Assembly: GCF_000970085.1 (NCBI RefSeq)
Contig: NZ_CP009506.1
Span: 3,596,001-3,660,000, forward strand
Direction: 5' to 3'
Origin: Methanosarcina siciliae T4/M
GTDB taxonomy: Archaea; Halobacteriota; Methanosarcinia; Methanosarcinales; Methanosarcinaceae
DNA: 64,000 nt
A program made the position numbers and the translations under genes. Below the pieces are notes generated by a model. The model ran no database searches. It had not been told where the DNA came from and saw nothing but the letters and a program-made list of their open reading frames with translations. Position 1 is the first letter of the stretch. Each line of letters opens with the position of its first letter. This document shows positions 26,419 to 36,700 of the stretch, one piece after another.

Positions 26419-28995
26419 TTATCTTTTTTCCCCAAGCTTTTCTTCTTCTTTTTCAATTTCAAGGCTGTACAGGGTCTGTAAAGGATTTGTGACTTCTTTT
26501 TCCCGGATTTCTTTTTCAGGTCTTTTTGGAATTCTGAAGGCGAAGGTACTGCCTTTTCCGGGGCTGGCTTCAACCCATGCCTGTCCTCCGTGGAGTTCTA
26601 CAAATCTTTTTACAAGCGCAAGGCCAAGCCCAATTCCCCCTTGTTTCCTGGATATGGACTCATCAATCTGCACAAACGGCAGGAAAACTCTGGAATAGTC
26701 AGCTTCATTGATGCCGATTCCTTCATCCTTTACACTGATTTCAACCATGTCTTCTTCAGATCTTGCATTAATGTTTACTTTTCCGCCTTCGGATGAGAAT
26801 TTAATTGCATTGCTCAGGAGGTTATAAAGGATCTGTTTGAACTTTACTCTGTCCGCATATACGGTTTTCAGGCCCTGCTCGACCTTATATTCTATGAGGA
26901 TATTTTTTTCCGTGGCGAAGGAGGAGAGAACTCTCTGTACCTCTTCAATTACTCCTGATATGTCCACTGTTTCATAGTAAAGTTCGATGTTTCCGAGTTC
27001 AAGCCTCGAGATGTCCAGCACATCATTGATCACGTCAAGCAGATGACTCCCGCTTTTCGAAATATTTTCCGTGTACCTCTTCTGTTTCTCGTTAAGGGGT
27101 CCGACAGTTTCACTTAAGAGAAGGTCCGAGAAACCTATGACCGCGTTCAGGGGAGTCCTCAGTTCATGGCTCATGTTGACAATGAAAGTTGTTTTCGCCC
27201 TGTTTGCAGCTTCAGCAGCTATTTTTGCCTGAAGCATTTTCTCTTCGGCCTGCTTGCGTTCGGTTATGTCAATCATAATGCCGAGAAGCATCGAGTCTTC
27301 TTCGGTCACACCGCTGAACACTAACTTATTGAACATTATCTGATGCATAGAACCGTCAGCAAACTTAATAGAAGTTTCATAGACCCGGGTTTTTTTATGT
27401 TTTAACAATTCTATATCCATTGCGTGGCATTTTTCGGCAATTTCGGAGGGGGTAAAATTATGCATGGACTTCCCGAGGATTTCTTCTTTTTGCATCCTCA
27501 TAAAAGTTTCAAAAGCTGCGTTGCAGGCAATATATATTCCACTTCTGTCCTTACAAAATGCGGGGACAGGTACAGAATCCACCAGTTTTCGAAGACATTC
27601 TGTCTGTTGAAGCCGTACAGTTTCCAGTCTCTTTATTTCTGTGAGATCCTCAACAAGCACAATTCCGCCGGCAAGTCCGGAGTTTTCAGACATTAGTGGC
27701 TTGTATGTTATCGTAACAGGTATCTCCCCTTTCCCGTTTCCGGAGATGTGCTTCAGATCATGGTGAACAGAAACTTCGGGGAGGCATGTTCCACTTTTTC
27801 CATCCGGTTTCCCCCCATCTAAAAGGCTCAGCAAACTAAAGCTGATTTTTTCATTTTCACGGTTTCCGGTGAGGTTTACAAAACTCTCGTTGCAGAGGGC
27901 AATAACTCCGCCTGCATCGAACTGGGCTATTCCTCCGGGAAACTCTTCAAAAAGAGTTCTGTATTTTCTTTCCGAAGCCCTCAGGGCTTCTTCGTTCTTT
28001 TTCCGTTCACTGATATCCCTTCCTATGGACAGTACCGCGGCTTTTCCTTCGTACTCGATTAGCCTGTTATTGATTTCTTGAGGGGTAACCGTTCCATCTT
28101 TCCTAAGGGAATCCATCTCAAAAATAAAATATCCGGTTTGCTTTAGTTTCTCGATATGCTTTCCAAACTCAGTGAGGTGGATGCCGGTCCGCAAATCCTT
28201 GATGTGTTTTCCGAGCATTTTGCTGCGTGTATACCCCAAAATTTCGCAGGCTACATGGTTTGCTTCCATGACCCTGCCTTTCATATCATATATGAGAATA
28301 GAGTCATTTGAACTCTCAATTAATGTATTAAATTTTTTATCTCTACTTTCATGTTTTATTTTGAGATATTTCCATTTACCGTCCCTGTTGACCAGCAATT
28401 TCTCCCCGGCTTCTATGATGTCAAAAACCTCTCCGGGTAAAAGTTCTTCCTCTTTAATCGTAAAAAGCGGCCTGATTTTCTTTTCAGGTATGTCTTCGTC
28501 AAGGATGCTCCTCAGTTCCTTAAGGGAGCCGGAAATTGATTTTCTGAAGGGTTTTACTTCAAGATTGATGCGCAGGTGTCGCCAGTTTCCGGTGTGAATA
28601 AATTTAAGAATCTCTTTCTGAGGAACCCCTGCGTTCCAATCAAAATAGATCCCTGAGCCTTCGGGCTGTTTGGCAGAAATGGTTTCTGTTTTCTGCAGGG
28701 GAATAATCTTAAGCCTGGATTTCTCCATATAGTTTTCGATATCAAGCTCTGAGTTTGAAAGTAACTCTTTTGCTAATTCCGCACTCTCTGGGTCCGGGAC
28801 AATCCAGATGCAATGCTCGTTTTGTTGCAGGCCTGCTTTTATATAGGCTGTTATAAGTTCCGTCCTTTCTTCGGTCTCCTTATAGATCGCAGTAAGGCCA
28901 TTGACTGGAATAGTCGAACAGAAACAGAACTCCGACTTTACTTTTTTCTTCAGGATTTCTAACACCTTCCCGGAAAAGATGAACTCAGTTCCCAT
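26419..28995 (-). CDS. MEDS-PAS-PAS-PAS sensor histidine kinase
   Basis: An 858-residue soluble sensor kinase. The N-terminal ~190 residues are a MEDS domain (methanogen/methylotroph DcmR sensory domain; LITAYIKAGLQQNEHCIWIV, later IYFDWNAGVPQKEILKFI). Three PAS domains follow (about 215-335, 340-455, 465-585). The dimerisation/phosphoacceptor helix contains H610 in FIVNMSHELRTPLNAVIGFS, and the ATPase domain has NLLSNAIKFS, DEGIGI and GGIGLGLALVK. There are no membrane spans, so it senses an internal signal, perhaps a methylated substrate or redox state. No response regulator gene is adjacent. The ATG sits directly after GAGGGG, closer than usual. Confidence 0.92.
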   Translation of the reverse strand: MGTEFIFSGKVLEILKKKVKSEFCFCSTIPVNGLTAIYKETEERTELITAYIKAGLQQNEHCIWIVPDPESAELAKELLSNSELDIENYMEKSRLKIIPLQKTETISAKQPEGSGIYFDWNAGVPQKEILKFIHTGNWRHLRINLEVKPFRKSISGSLKELRSILDEDIPEKKIRPLFTIKEEELLPGEVFDIIEAGEKLLVNRDGKWKYLKIKHESRDKKFNTLIESSNDSILIYDMKGRVMEANHVACEILGYTRSKMLGKHIKDLRTGIHLTEFGKHIEKLKQTGYFIFEMDSLRKDGTVTPQEINNRLIEYEGKAAVLSIGRDISERKKNEEALRASERKYRTLFEEFPGGIAQFDAGGVIALCNESFVNLTGNRENEKISFSLLSLLDGGKPDGKSGTCLPEVSVHHDLKHISGNGKGEIPVTITYKPLMSENSGLAGGIVLVEDLTEIKRLETVRLQQTECLRKLVDSVPVPAFCKDRSGIYIACNAAFETFMRMQKEEILGKSMHNFTPSEIAEKCHAMDIELLKHKKTRVYETSIKFADGSMHQIMFNKLVFSGVTEEDSMLLGIMIDITERKQAEEKMLQAKIAAEAANRAKTTFIVNMSHELRTPLNAVIGFSDLLLSETVGPLNEKQKRYTENISKSGSHLLDVINDVLDISRLELGNIELYYETVDISGVIEEVQRVLSSFATEKNILIEYKVEQGLKTVYADRVKFKQILYNLLSNAIKFSSEGGKVNINARSEEDMVEISVKDEGIGINEADYSRVFLPFVQIDESISRKQGGIGLGLALVKRFVELHGGQAWVEASPGKGSTFAFRIPKRPEKEIREKEVTNPLQTLYSLEIEKEEEKLGEKR

Positions 28996-29194
28996 CCCCT
29001 CTTAAGTGTAAATCATTTTATTAACTCCCATACTATATATATACACACTTAATAAATTTTATTCTTGATTATATTTGTTACTTTGAAGCATAAAAAAATT
29101 TATATAAGGGTTCAAAGTGCCTGTTCCTTTCCTCACGCATTTTTTCCGACCGAAATCCTTATTGTAAAGCCCGGGATATGGCAGGAGTATGGAA

Positions 29195-29719
29195 ATGCAA
29201 AGGGAAATCCAGCTTATTTGCGGAGCGGTGAGAATACCGGACCTTCCCGGTTTTCTAAAAACAATAAACAAAATCGCTTCCGAAAACGAGGTAATAGTTC
29301 AGGGCCTGAACACCGACCTGATCGCAGGCGAAAGGCATCTTCATTTTGCAGTGGGAAAAGCTCTCAAAGCTGTCGCGACAGGCACAAATGTGGCAAAAGA
29401 TCCGGGAATCGAGATTATGCGTTATGCAGCCGGAGAGAGGCAAATTGAAAGGAGTTTTTCTATAGGACTGCACGAAGGAGAAAATAATGTGGTTTTCGTG
29501 CTGCTTGGAACAATGGACAAATTGCTTCTTGCTTTCTCCGAACTTCGGAAGGTCCTTGAAGAAAAACCCTGTTCCGAACTGCTTGCTTATTCCGATTCCA
29601 AAAGGCAGGGAATCCTTTCTCTCTTCAGAATTACAGATGCAGAAATAGAGGCTTCCGGAGAAGAACATATCCCGGAACTTGTGATTGAGAGGGTTGCGCT
29701 GGCAGATTTCTTAAAATGA
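29195..29719 (+). CDS. cgi121: KEOPS complex subunit Cgi121
   Basis: A 174-residue tRNA-binding subunit of KEOPS, the complex that makes N6-threonylcarbamoyladenosine (t6A) at position 37 of ANN-decoding tRNAs. Cgi121 (human TPRKB) binds the Bud32 kinase and recruits tRNA by its 3' CCA end. Typical features are HLHFAVGKALKAVATGTNVA, the EIMRYAAGERQIERSFSIGL motif and a GENNVVFVLLG strand. An ATG two codons earlier (29189) exists, but AGGAG at 29183-29187 gives proper spacing only to the ATG at 29195. The methylthiotransferase that modifies t6A further is encoded at 31989. Confidence 0.9.
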   Translation: MQREIQLICGAVRIPDLPGFLKTINKIASENEVIVQGLNTDLIAGERHLHFAVGKALKAVATGTNVAKDPGIEIMRYAAGERQIERSFSIGLHEGENNVVFVLLGTMDKLLLAFSELRKVLEEKPCSELLAYSDSKRQGILSLFRITDAEIEASGEEHIPELVIERVALADFLK

Positions 29720-29750
29720 GCAGGCTTTAAAGTAATACGGATTTGCCCGG

Positions 29751-30497
29751 TTATTTCAGTTGCTTATTTAACTTCAATTTACCACACTTTTCCTCAAACC
29801 AGTCCATTAAAGAAAAGGCAATACTCTGAGAATCTTCAAGAAGGTGTTCGTGCCTGAGTATTTCTTTTTCGGGCTGAATGAACTTTCCCTCAACCAGCTC
29901 ATGCCCCGAGTCCTTAATAAGATTTCTTATCCATTGCCTGTCAGCTTCAGGGTGAAACTGCAGCCCGAGTATGTTTCCCCTGTAAATAAAACCCTGGTTC
30001 GGGCAGGCTTCGCTTTCGAAAAGTCTTACTGCGTCTGTCGGGATTTCAAAAGTGTCTCCATGCCACATGAATGCGGTAAATTCGGGAAACAGGCATGAAG
30101 GAAGTTCTGAGTTTAACCCTGCTTCGCTGTTCAGGTTTTCGCCTGCTGAAGCTTTTACCCTGTGCCAGCCTATTTCCTTGAACCTGTTCCTGGTAACCTT
30201 TCCACCCAGGACTTCGGCAATCAGCTGTGCCCCAAAACAGCTCCCAAGCACGGGTTTGCCTGCATCGATCACTTTTTTCACAAACTCTTTTTCAGGCTTC
30301 AGCCACAGGAACTCTTCTTCCTGATAGACACTCATGGTGCCACCCATTATCAGGAGCATATCGAACTCTTCGGGTTCAGGAAAGACAGGGTCTTCGTAGA
30401 GCAGGGTTTTTGTAAGCCTGTGCCCTTTCAGGGACACACAGACCCCTATGCTTCCAAGGGTATCATTTTTAAGGTGTTGCAGGCAATGGATTCTCAT
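29751..30497 (-). CDS. Class I glutamine amidotransferase-like protein
   Basis: A 248-residue stand-alone class I amidotransferase domain of the GuaA-N-like group. The nucleophile elbow is GKPVLGSCFGAQLIAEVLGG and the His-Glu pair is in LGLQFHPEADRQW. A full Cys-His-Glu triad is present, so it could hydrolyse glutamine or a gamma-glutamyl compound. There is no synthase domain and no partner gene adjacent; the gene is divergent from glpX. AGGTGA precedes the ATG. Confidence 0.88.
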   Translation of the reverse strand: MRIHCLQHLKNDTLGSIGVCVSLKGHRLTKTLLYEDPVFPEPEEFDMLLIMGGTMSVYQEEEFLWLKPEKEFVKKVIDAGKPVLGSCFGAQLIAEVLGGKVTRNRFKEIGWHRVKASAGENLNSEAGLNSELPSCLFPEFTAFMWHGDTFEIPTDAVRLFESEACPNQGFIYRGNILGLQFHPEADRQWIRNLIKDSGHELVEGKFIQPEKEILRHEHLLEDSQSIAFSLMDWFEEKCGKLKLNKQLK

Positions 30498-30823
30498 ATA
30501 TTTTTCACCTATTCGGTTCTCTAAGTTTTTACTTCAGTCATACGGAATAATAAGTTTTAGTGTTTAGTTTTTCATATTCGATAGAGGTTCAACTCAACCA
30601 GATGCTATTTTATTATTGTTTTTTATAGGGTTTCCTTCGATAAACATTTCATAAGATAAATATCTGCTTTCAGGTCCTTCTAATAGATTTATTAAGGTCT
30701 TTCTAATAGATTCATTAATATAGTATTGTGTCAACAGATCACATTAACAGACAAAGGGAATAGTTAGAAAAAGTTTTTATTATCTTGATATTATCAGGAA
30801 GCAAAAAATAAGAGTCGATCATC
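30498..30823. other. Divergent promoter region
   Basis: Very AT-rich spacer between the divergent amidotransferase and fructose bisphosphatase genes. It carries an imperfect 23-bp tandem duplication built on GGTC(C/T)TTCTAATAGATT (30673-30718). No gene. Confidence 0.5.
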
Positions 30824-31912
30824 ATGCCTCATCCAAAGACCGTAGAAGAGATGTTTGAGTCTGCCGGGCCGATTGAATACAGGTTACTGCCCAGGCTCAT
30901 TCATGTAACCGAAGCTGCTGCAATTGCCGCAGCCTATCAGATGGGACGCGGGGACAAGCACTTTGCCGACCAGGTAGCAGTCGCCTCCATGCGAAGAATG
31001 CTGAACAAGCTTGATATGAAAGGCATAATTAAAATAGGGGAAGGAGAGAGGGACGAGGCTCCCATGCTTTATATAGGAGAAGAGGTCGGGACAGGGTACG
31101 GAGATCTCGAGGTTGATATTGCAGTCGACCCCCTGGAAGGCACAAACCTTACGGCAGACGGTTGCCCGGGCTCGGTTGCGGTCATGGCAATGGCTGAAAG
31201 GGGAGGAATCTTCCACGGCCCTGATATCTATATGGACAAGATTGTTGTAGGACCCGATGTCGTCAGGTATGAAGAAGAGCATCCTGGCGAAAGGATCTAC
31301 CTTGATGCTCCTGTCAGTCATAACCTCGAAATCGTTGCAAAAGCCCTTGGAAGAAAGGTTGAGGAACTTGTAGTCGTGATCCTTGACCGCCCAAGGCATG
31401 CCCAGAAGATAACCGAAATCCGGGAAGCGGGAGCCCGTGTAAGGCTGGTTACCGATGGAGATCTCATGCCGGGTGTTGCAACTGCAGTTCGCGGCTCAGG
31501 CATTCACATGGTCATGGGGGCAGGCGGTTCGGGAGAAGCGGTTCTGACTGCTGCTGCAATCAAGATCCTGGGTGGAAAAATCCTTGCAAGGCTTGTCCTG
31601 CCAACCGTTGCAAACGGTAAAACCAAGGAAAAGATCGATGAAGAAATAGAGGAAAAGATGCCCAGGCTCGAAGCGATGGGAATTACCCTTGAGAACATTA
31701 ATGATATTCTTGATACTGAAAAACTTGTTCCGGGTAAGGATGTCATTTTTTCCGCAACAGCCGTAACTCCGGGCCACTTCCTGCGCGAAGTCAATCTTTT
31801 CGGAGGCGGGGATGCCAGAGTACACACGATCTCCATGGGAGCATCAGGAGCTATCAGGTTCACGGACAGTATCTATATTAAGGATAAGCGGGAGACTCCA
31901 CTTTACCTGTAA
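30824..31912 (+). CDS. glpX: Class II fructose-1,6-bisphosphatase
   Basis: A 362-residue GlpX-type phosphatase that hydrolyses fructose 1,6-bisphosphate in gluconeogenesis, needed by methanogens to make sugars from acetyl-CoA. Motifs: KIGEGERDEAPMLYIGEEVG (metal site), IAVDPLEGTNL (the DPxxGT signature of this phosphatase superfamily) and VMGAGGSGEAVLTAAAIKIL. Class II enzymes are mainly bacterial, and many archaea use the bifunctional aldolase/phosphatase instead, so its presence suggests old gene transfer into this lineage. A T-run at 31914-31939 ends the gene. Confidence 0.92.
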   Translation: MPHPKTVEEMFESAGPIEYRLLPRLIHVTEAAAIAAAYQMGRGDKHFADQVAVASMRRMLNKLDMKGIIKIGEGERDEAPMLYIGEEVGTGYGDLEVDIAVDPLEGTNLTADGCPGSVAVMAMAERGGIFHGPDIYMDKIVVGPDVVRYEEEHPGERIYLDAPVSHNLEIVAKALGRKVEELVVVILDRPRHAQKITEIREAGARVRLVTDGDLMPGVATAVRGSGIHMVMGAGGSGEAVLTAAAIKILGGKILARLVLPTVANGKTKEKIDEEIEEKMPRLEAMGITLENINDILDTEKLVPGKDVIFSATAVTPGHFLREVNLFGGGDARVHTISMGASGAIRFTDSIYIKDKRETPLYL

Positions 31913-31988
31913 ATCTTTTTTTCACTTTTTTCATCCATTTTCCTTCCTCTCTTTTGAAACACAAACCTCAAAAATTTCGAGTTAAAAT

Positions 31989-33296
31989 ATGAAGGTATAT
32001 CTTGAGAGTTTTGGCTGTTCTGCAAGCCTTGCGTCAGCCGAAATCATGAAAGCAAGCGTTGAGAGGCTCGGGCATGAATTATTGGGTCCAGCTGCTGCCG
32101 CGGAGGCAGAGGTTTATATCTGCAACTCCTGCACGGTCAAGTACACAACAGAACAAAAAATCCTCTATAAGGTCCGCAGTATGGGCGAAAAAGGTGTGCA
32201 GGTGATAGTCTCAGGGTGCATGCCCGAAGTCCAGCTTGAAGACATCCTCCATGCAAACCCTGAAGCCCATATCCTTGGAGTAAATGCGATTTCCCGCCTG
32301 GGTGAACTCCTCTCCTTAATTGAAAGAAGGATGGCGGAAGGGCTGCCGGCAGGAGGTTACCTTGAACTGCGGACTTCCGAACCCCTGGGCTTCCTTAATG
32401 TGCCTCGCGAGCGCTCCAACCCCAATATCCATATATGCCAGATCTCCCAGGGATGCAATTTCGCCTGCTCTTACTGTATCGTAAAGAATGCCCGGGGAAA
32501 GCTCCGCTCTTTTCCTCCAGAAGACATCGTAAAAGATATACGCTCCGCAGTTGCAGAAGGCTGCCGGGAAATCTGGCTCACTTCCCAGGACGACAGCCAG
32601 TACGGGATGGATACGGGTGTCAAACTCCCCGAGCTTCTGTGCATGATCTCGGAAATCCCCGGAGACTTTAAGGTGAGGGTAGGGATGATGAACCCCTTTT
32701 CCGTCCTTCCCATCCTGGACGAGCTTGTGGACGCCTTCGACTCCGATAAAGTTTTCAAACTCCTGCATCTCCCTATCCAGTCTGCCTCCCACTCCGTCCT
32801 GAAAAGAATGAACCGCCTGCATAAAATGGATGCTGTGGATGAAATCATTACGAAATTCCGCACCCGCTTCGAAGACCTTTCTCTTTTTACTGACATCATT
32901 GTTGGTTTCTGTGATGAAACCGATGAGGATTTTGAAGAAACGGTGGAGTGGGTAAAAAAATACCGCCCGGAAAAGATCAATATCTCCAGATACTCTCCCC
33001 GCCCTCACACTAAAGCCTTTTCTTTCCGGAACCTCGATTCCCGGATTTCCGTACAGAGGTCCCATGCTCTGCACAAAGTCTGCGAGCAGATAAAGCTCGG
33101 GTCCAAGCAGGAGATGATCGGCTGGAAAGGCAGGGTTTTTGTCTCGAAATACACGGAAATGGGAGATGTCCTCACACGCACGGACGCCTACCGGCCTGTT
33201 GTGATCAGCGGCTCCGGCCTCAAGCCCGGGGAGTACGCTAATGTAGAAATTACGGGTGCAAAGCCAGGTTATTTTATGGGGAAGCTTATTGGTTAA
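31989..33296 (+). CDS. tRNA t6A37 methylthiotransferase (MtaB/CDKAL1 type)
   Basis: A 435-residue radical-SAM enzyme that adds a methylthio group to t6A at tRNA position 37, giving ms2t6A. The N-terminal UPF0004 domain carries cluster cysteines C10 (FGCSAS), CNSCTVKYTTE and SGCMPEVQ. The radical-SAM motif is C156-x3-C160-x2-C163 (GCNFACSYCIV). The C-terminus is a TRAM RNA-binding domain (VVISGSGLKPGEYANVEITG). Closest in type to archaeal/eukaryotic CDKAL1-like enzymes. It acts directly after KEOPS, one subunit of which is encoded 2.3 kb upstream. Confidence 0.93.
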   Translation: MKVYLESFGCSASLASAEIMKASVERLGHELLGPAAAAEAEVYICNSCTVKYTTEQKILYKVRSMGEKGVQVIVSGCMPEVQLEDILHANPEAHILGVNAISRLGELLSLIERRMAEGLPAGGYLELRTSEPLGFLNVPRERSNPNIHICQISQGCNFACSYCIVKNARGKLRSFPPEDIVKDIRSAVAEGCREIWLTSQDDSQYGMDTGVKLPELLCMISEIPGDFKVRVGMMNPFSVLPILDELVDAFDSDKVFKLLHLPIQSASHSVLKRMNRLHKMDAVDEIITKFRTRFEDLSLFTDIIVGFCDETDEDFEETVEWVKKYRPEKINISRYSPRPHTKAFSFRNLDSRISVQRSHALHKVCEQIKLGSKQEMIGWKGRVFVSKYTEMGDVLTRTDAYRPVVISGSGLKPGEYANVEITGAKPGYFMGKLIG

Positions 33297-33376
33297 GGCT
33301 GAACTGATTAAGGTTGCAAAGCTAAGTAAAGGATAAGGGTGCCGGCGAAGGCAGGAAAATATCAGCAGAAGCAAAG

Positions 33377-33508
33377 ATAGTTTCAATAAAGGATGGTTTC
33401 AATAAAAGATGGTTTCAATAAAAGATGGTTTCAATAAAAGATGGTTTCAATAAAAGATGGTTTCAATAAAAGATGGTTTCAATAAAAGATGGTTTCAATA
33501 AAAGATGG
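33377..33508 (+). repeat. 16-bp tandem repeat, eight copies
   Basis: The unit GGTTTCAATAAAAGAT repeats eight times at exact 16-bp spacing (TTTC at 33381, 33397, 33413, 33429, 33445, 33461, 33477 and 33493). The first copy is slightly degenerate. There are no unique spacers, so it is not a CRISPR array. The region 33297-33761 otherwise holds only T-rich non-coding sequence. Confidence 0.95.
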
Positions 33509-33761
33509 AAAATCTCAACTAAAAAAATTAGCAAATAAAAATGGTCAATCTTTTCTTTATTCTGCTTTTTCCCTGTTTAAATGTTTTGTTTCAGATGTTT
33601 TTATGTTACTTAGTTTTTGGTTCTCTGCTGGTTTTTAACCATCAAAATCTTTTCTTTTAATTTTAATTCTTTCCAATCTAAAGTAAAGTATTTATGCATC
33701 TAACTATGTAATATTTTTTTACTTTAAAAATCTCAATTATTTGTTCGTTTATTTTTCCGGG

Positions 33762-36700
33762 GTGAAGCATATAGCTGGAGAAAGATCTCTCAAATGTTCC
33801 TACTTTTTTCAGGATACCCGCGCCTATATTCCTTATTCCATAATCGGGATTTTCATTGTCCTTGCCGCAACCTTCACCTCTGTGTATCTTCTGAAAATGG
33901 ACAGTGAGGTTGCCGAAACAATCTATACTACCGAGAAAAGCGACCCCCGACAGACAGCGATATCCCTTGCGGCATCCGACCTTGCTCGCTGCCTTAACTA
34001 TGCAGGAATGGAGGCTCTGGAATGGCAGGGCGAACACCCCGTTATCCTGCCCGAGGGCTCTCCGGTTGAGAGGTTTTCTGAAGACAACTTTATGGTAACC
34101 CCGCAAAACCAGAACCTTGAGAAAGGGGATACTCTTCAAATTTCCATAAACCTGCCTTCGGATGTCTGGGGTGAAATCGAATCCCTCTGGAAAAACAGGG
34201 ACGTTGTTCTGATCGTAAACGACTCCGCAGGACGGGAAATCAAACGTGTGAACTATGGGAAGGCTACCGGTTTTTTTCAGAAAGTTTCCTTTGAAGAATA
34301 CCTGGAAGTCCCGGAAAGTGCAAAAGCCGGATACGCATCCATCGAACTTTATTACGGGGACGAACTCAAAGCTTCGGACTGGTTCCGGATCGAAGCAAGT
34401 CCCATAAAGGACATTACTGCAGAGGCCTTTAATCAACTGCTTCTGGCAAATTACCAGAGCAACAGCCACACTTTCCTGGAATATGCCATTAATGTCAAAC
34501 CTGACATAACCCCCGAAGAGATAAAGGTCAGAAAAGTTAACGGGACCCTGCAGAGGGAAATTTCCTCTGATGATAAAAAATACACGAACAAAAAATACAC
34601 GATCTACTACATCTTCGAAGTCCCTGTTTTGAATTACACCCTTGTGGATCTCGAATCCGGAGAAACGTACAATCTGAGTATGAACCTCTCTACCCTTATC
34701 CCCTCAAGGGAACCTCTGCTTGAAGAACTTGTAAGGGAATATGAAACCGCCCTCGGAACCTCCTCAAGCCTGGACTCTACTTCAAATATCGTGCTCGGGG
34801 CGACAAACCTGAGGACTTTTATCTACGGCCCCTGGCAGCACTATGCAAACGGGCCTCTGAACATCCTGACCAATCCTGCCCTTGCAAGTTCGGTTAACGG
34901 GGCCACGCTCTACACTCAAAAACGGGTTTTTGACTCGGTTGACCCCCTGGCCCTTACATATACAACCTACTACAACGGAAAGGTCCTGTATGAAGACGTC
35001 TGTGCTTCCAGCAATTCAAAAACCAGTCCAAGCCTGTTGGATTCTACCAATTTGAATACAACCGGTTTTAATACGACCGGTTTAAATACGGCTGAGTCGA
35101 GCGCTTCTGTGTCCTTCTATGAGGCAGATGAAGGAGTAAACCTTACGACTGCATACTCTTCCCTTGCAGCAAACAGGTCTTTTTCCCTGGATGTGGAGAA
35201 AGGCATAGAACAGTCTCTTGAAGAGGTGAACATCTCCTATGACGAGCTTTCCGAATATTCGGAAATAACAGTTTCAGCCTCAGACTATACGGAAGGAGTT
35301 CTCGATGGCTGGGTCTTCAATGACCATGTGTGGGCCGAGGAAACCCCTGACCTTATCCACGATGTTGCCGACAGCGTTTACACAGCTCCTGTCCAGGGCC
35401 AGATCCTGAGGGACGGCTTCAATTCTCCTGTCCCTCTGACTTCAGCAATTACAAAGGATTTTGACCGAAATTCGGTATCATACAGCGGGCACACTGTCAG
35501 CTGGGAATCCGACTATTTTGTATCAGGCACGCATGAAGGGTCGCGTGTTCCCTCTTACTCCTGGAATGACTCTGTTACAAACTCCTATTCTGAGGCAGTG
35601 AACCCATCAATCGACCCTCCAAAAGGAAAGCTGAAAAGCTGGCAGGTTACCGACGCCTCTGTAAACCTGAAGTCTGTGGAGATGTCCGACCTGAGAGTTG
35701 AGCCTCACTACGAGTACAGGGCTAATGACCAGCTTGTTGCCGAACACAGGACTGATGACGGATATCTCAGTAGTGAGGATCACATCTTTGATTGGGGCAT
35801 CCGTTATGATATATATTACAGCATCAGGACTAAGTGGGAAATCGATTACGACTACAAATACACGTATGTCTGGCATACTGTCAGCCATAATGAGGACGGC
35901 AGTACGTCCATAGAAGCAAATTACGGCACATCGAGAGGCTCGGACTCCGAAACCGTTAGCAAAACCGATCCGGAGTCTTTCTACCATACAGAAACCGAAT
36001 CCGAAAACCTTACAGTAATTTATCACCAGCGACCTCCCACCGGAGGCTATACCGGGCTGTCAACCTATACCGACCCTGTAGAAAGAGAATACAGAAAAAC
36101 AACCCTGTTGTATACTGCCGGTGAAGAAAAGTTTGACCCCTGCTGTTCCGATGCTGCAGACAAGTACAGGGCCGCCTATGTGGATATCAGGACGCTCGAA
36201 AGCACTTTCCTGACTTATCCCGACAGAATGTATCTCTCAGAGCGTGCCGTCAACTGCGATATCCCACCCTGGCTGCACAGGGTAATGGCTGAAGAAGTGC
36301 TGGCAATGCTTGATGCCATCGAAAAAGACAAACTGAACTTCAGCTACTCGCTCCTCGAATCCCCCGGAGAAGACCCGACCGACCTCCAGGTGGAAACTGC
36401 CGAAAAACTCCTTCATGACCTTGAAGCAAGCCGGGAAACCTACGTAAACAAAGCACAGCACCTCACCCCCACCGGAAAGATGTACGTCTGCAGCGACTCT
36501 GCCCGTTATATTGCAAGAAACGAAGCCTACAACAGGCTGCTTAAAGATATCGAGCAGAAAAACAAAAAACTGGACTCTGACCTCAACTCCTATATTCTCG
36601 ATGCCCTTGGGAAAAAAGGCCTCAGCACGGGTGCGTTTGACAGCGTGACCTCAGGTCCCATGACCCTTTTCGATAACCCTGCAATGGAAAAGGCTGCTTC

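Noticed and set aside
32316..33386. 356-codon minus-strand open frame over the methylthiotransferase gene
   Set aside because: It is a shadow of a gene with full radical-SAM and TRAM motifs.
33377..33508. Possible CRISPR array (repeats containing GTTTCAAT)
   Set aside because: The period is exactly 16 bp with no unique spacers, and no cas genes lie in the window, so it is a simple tandem repeat.
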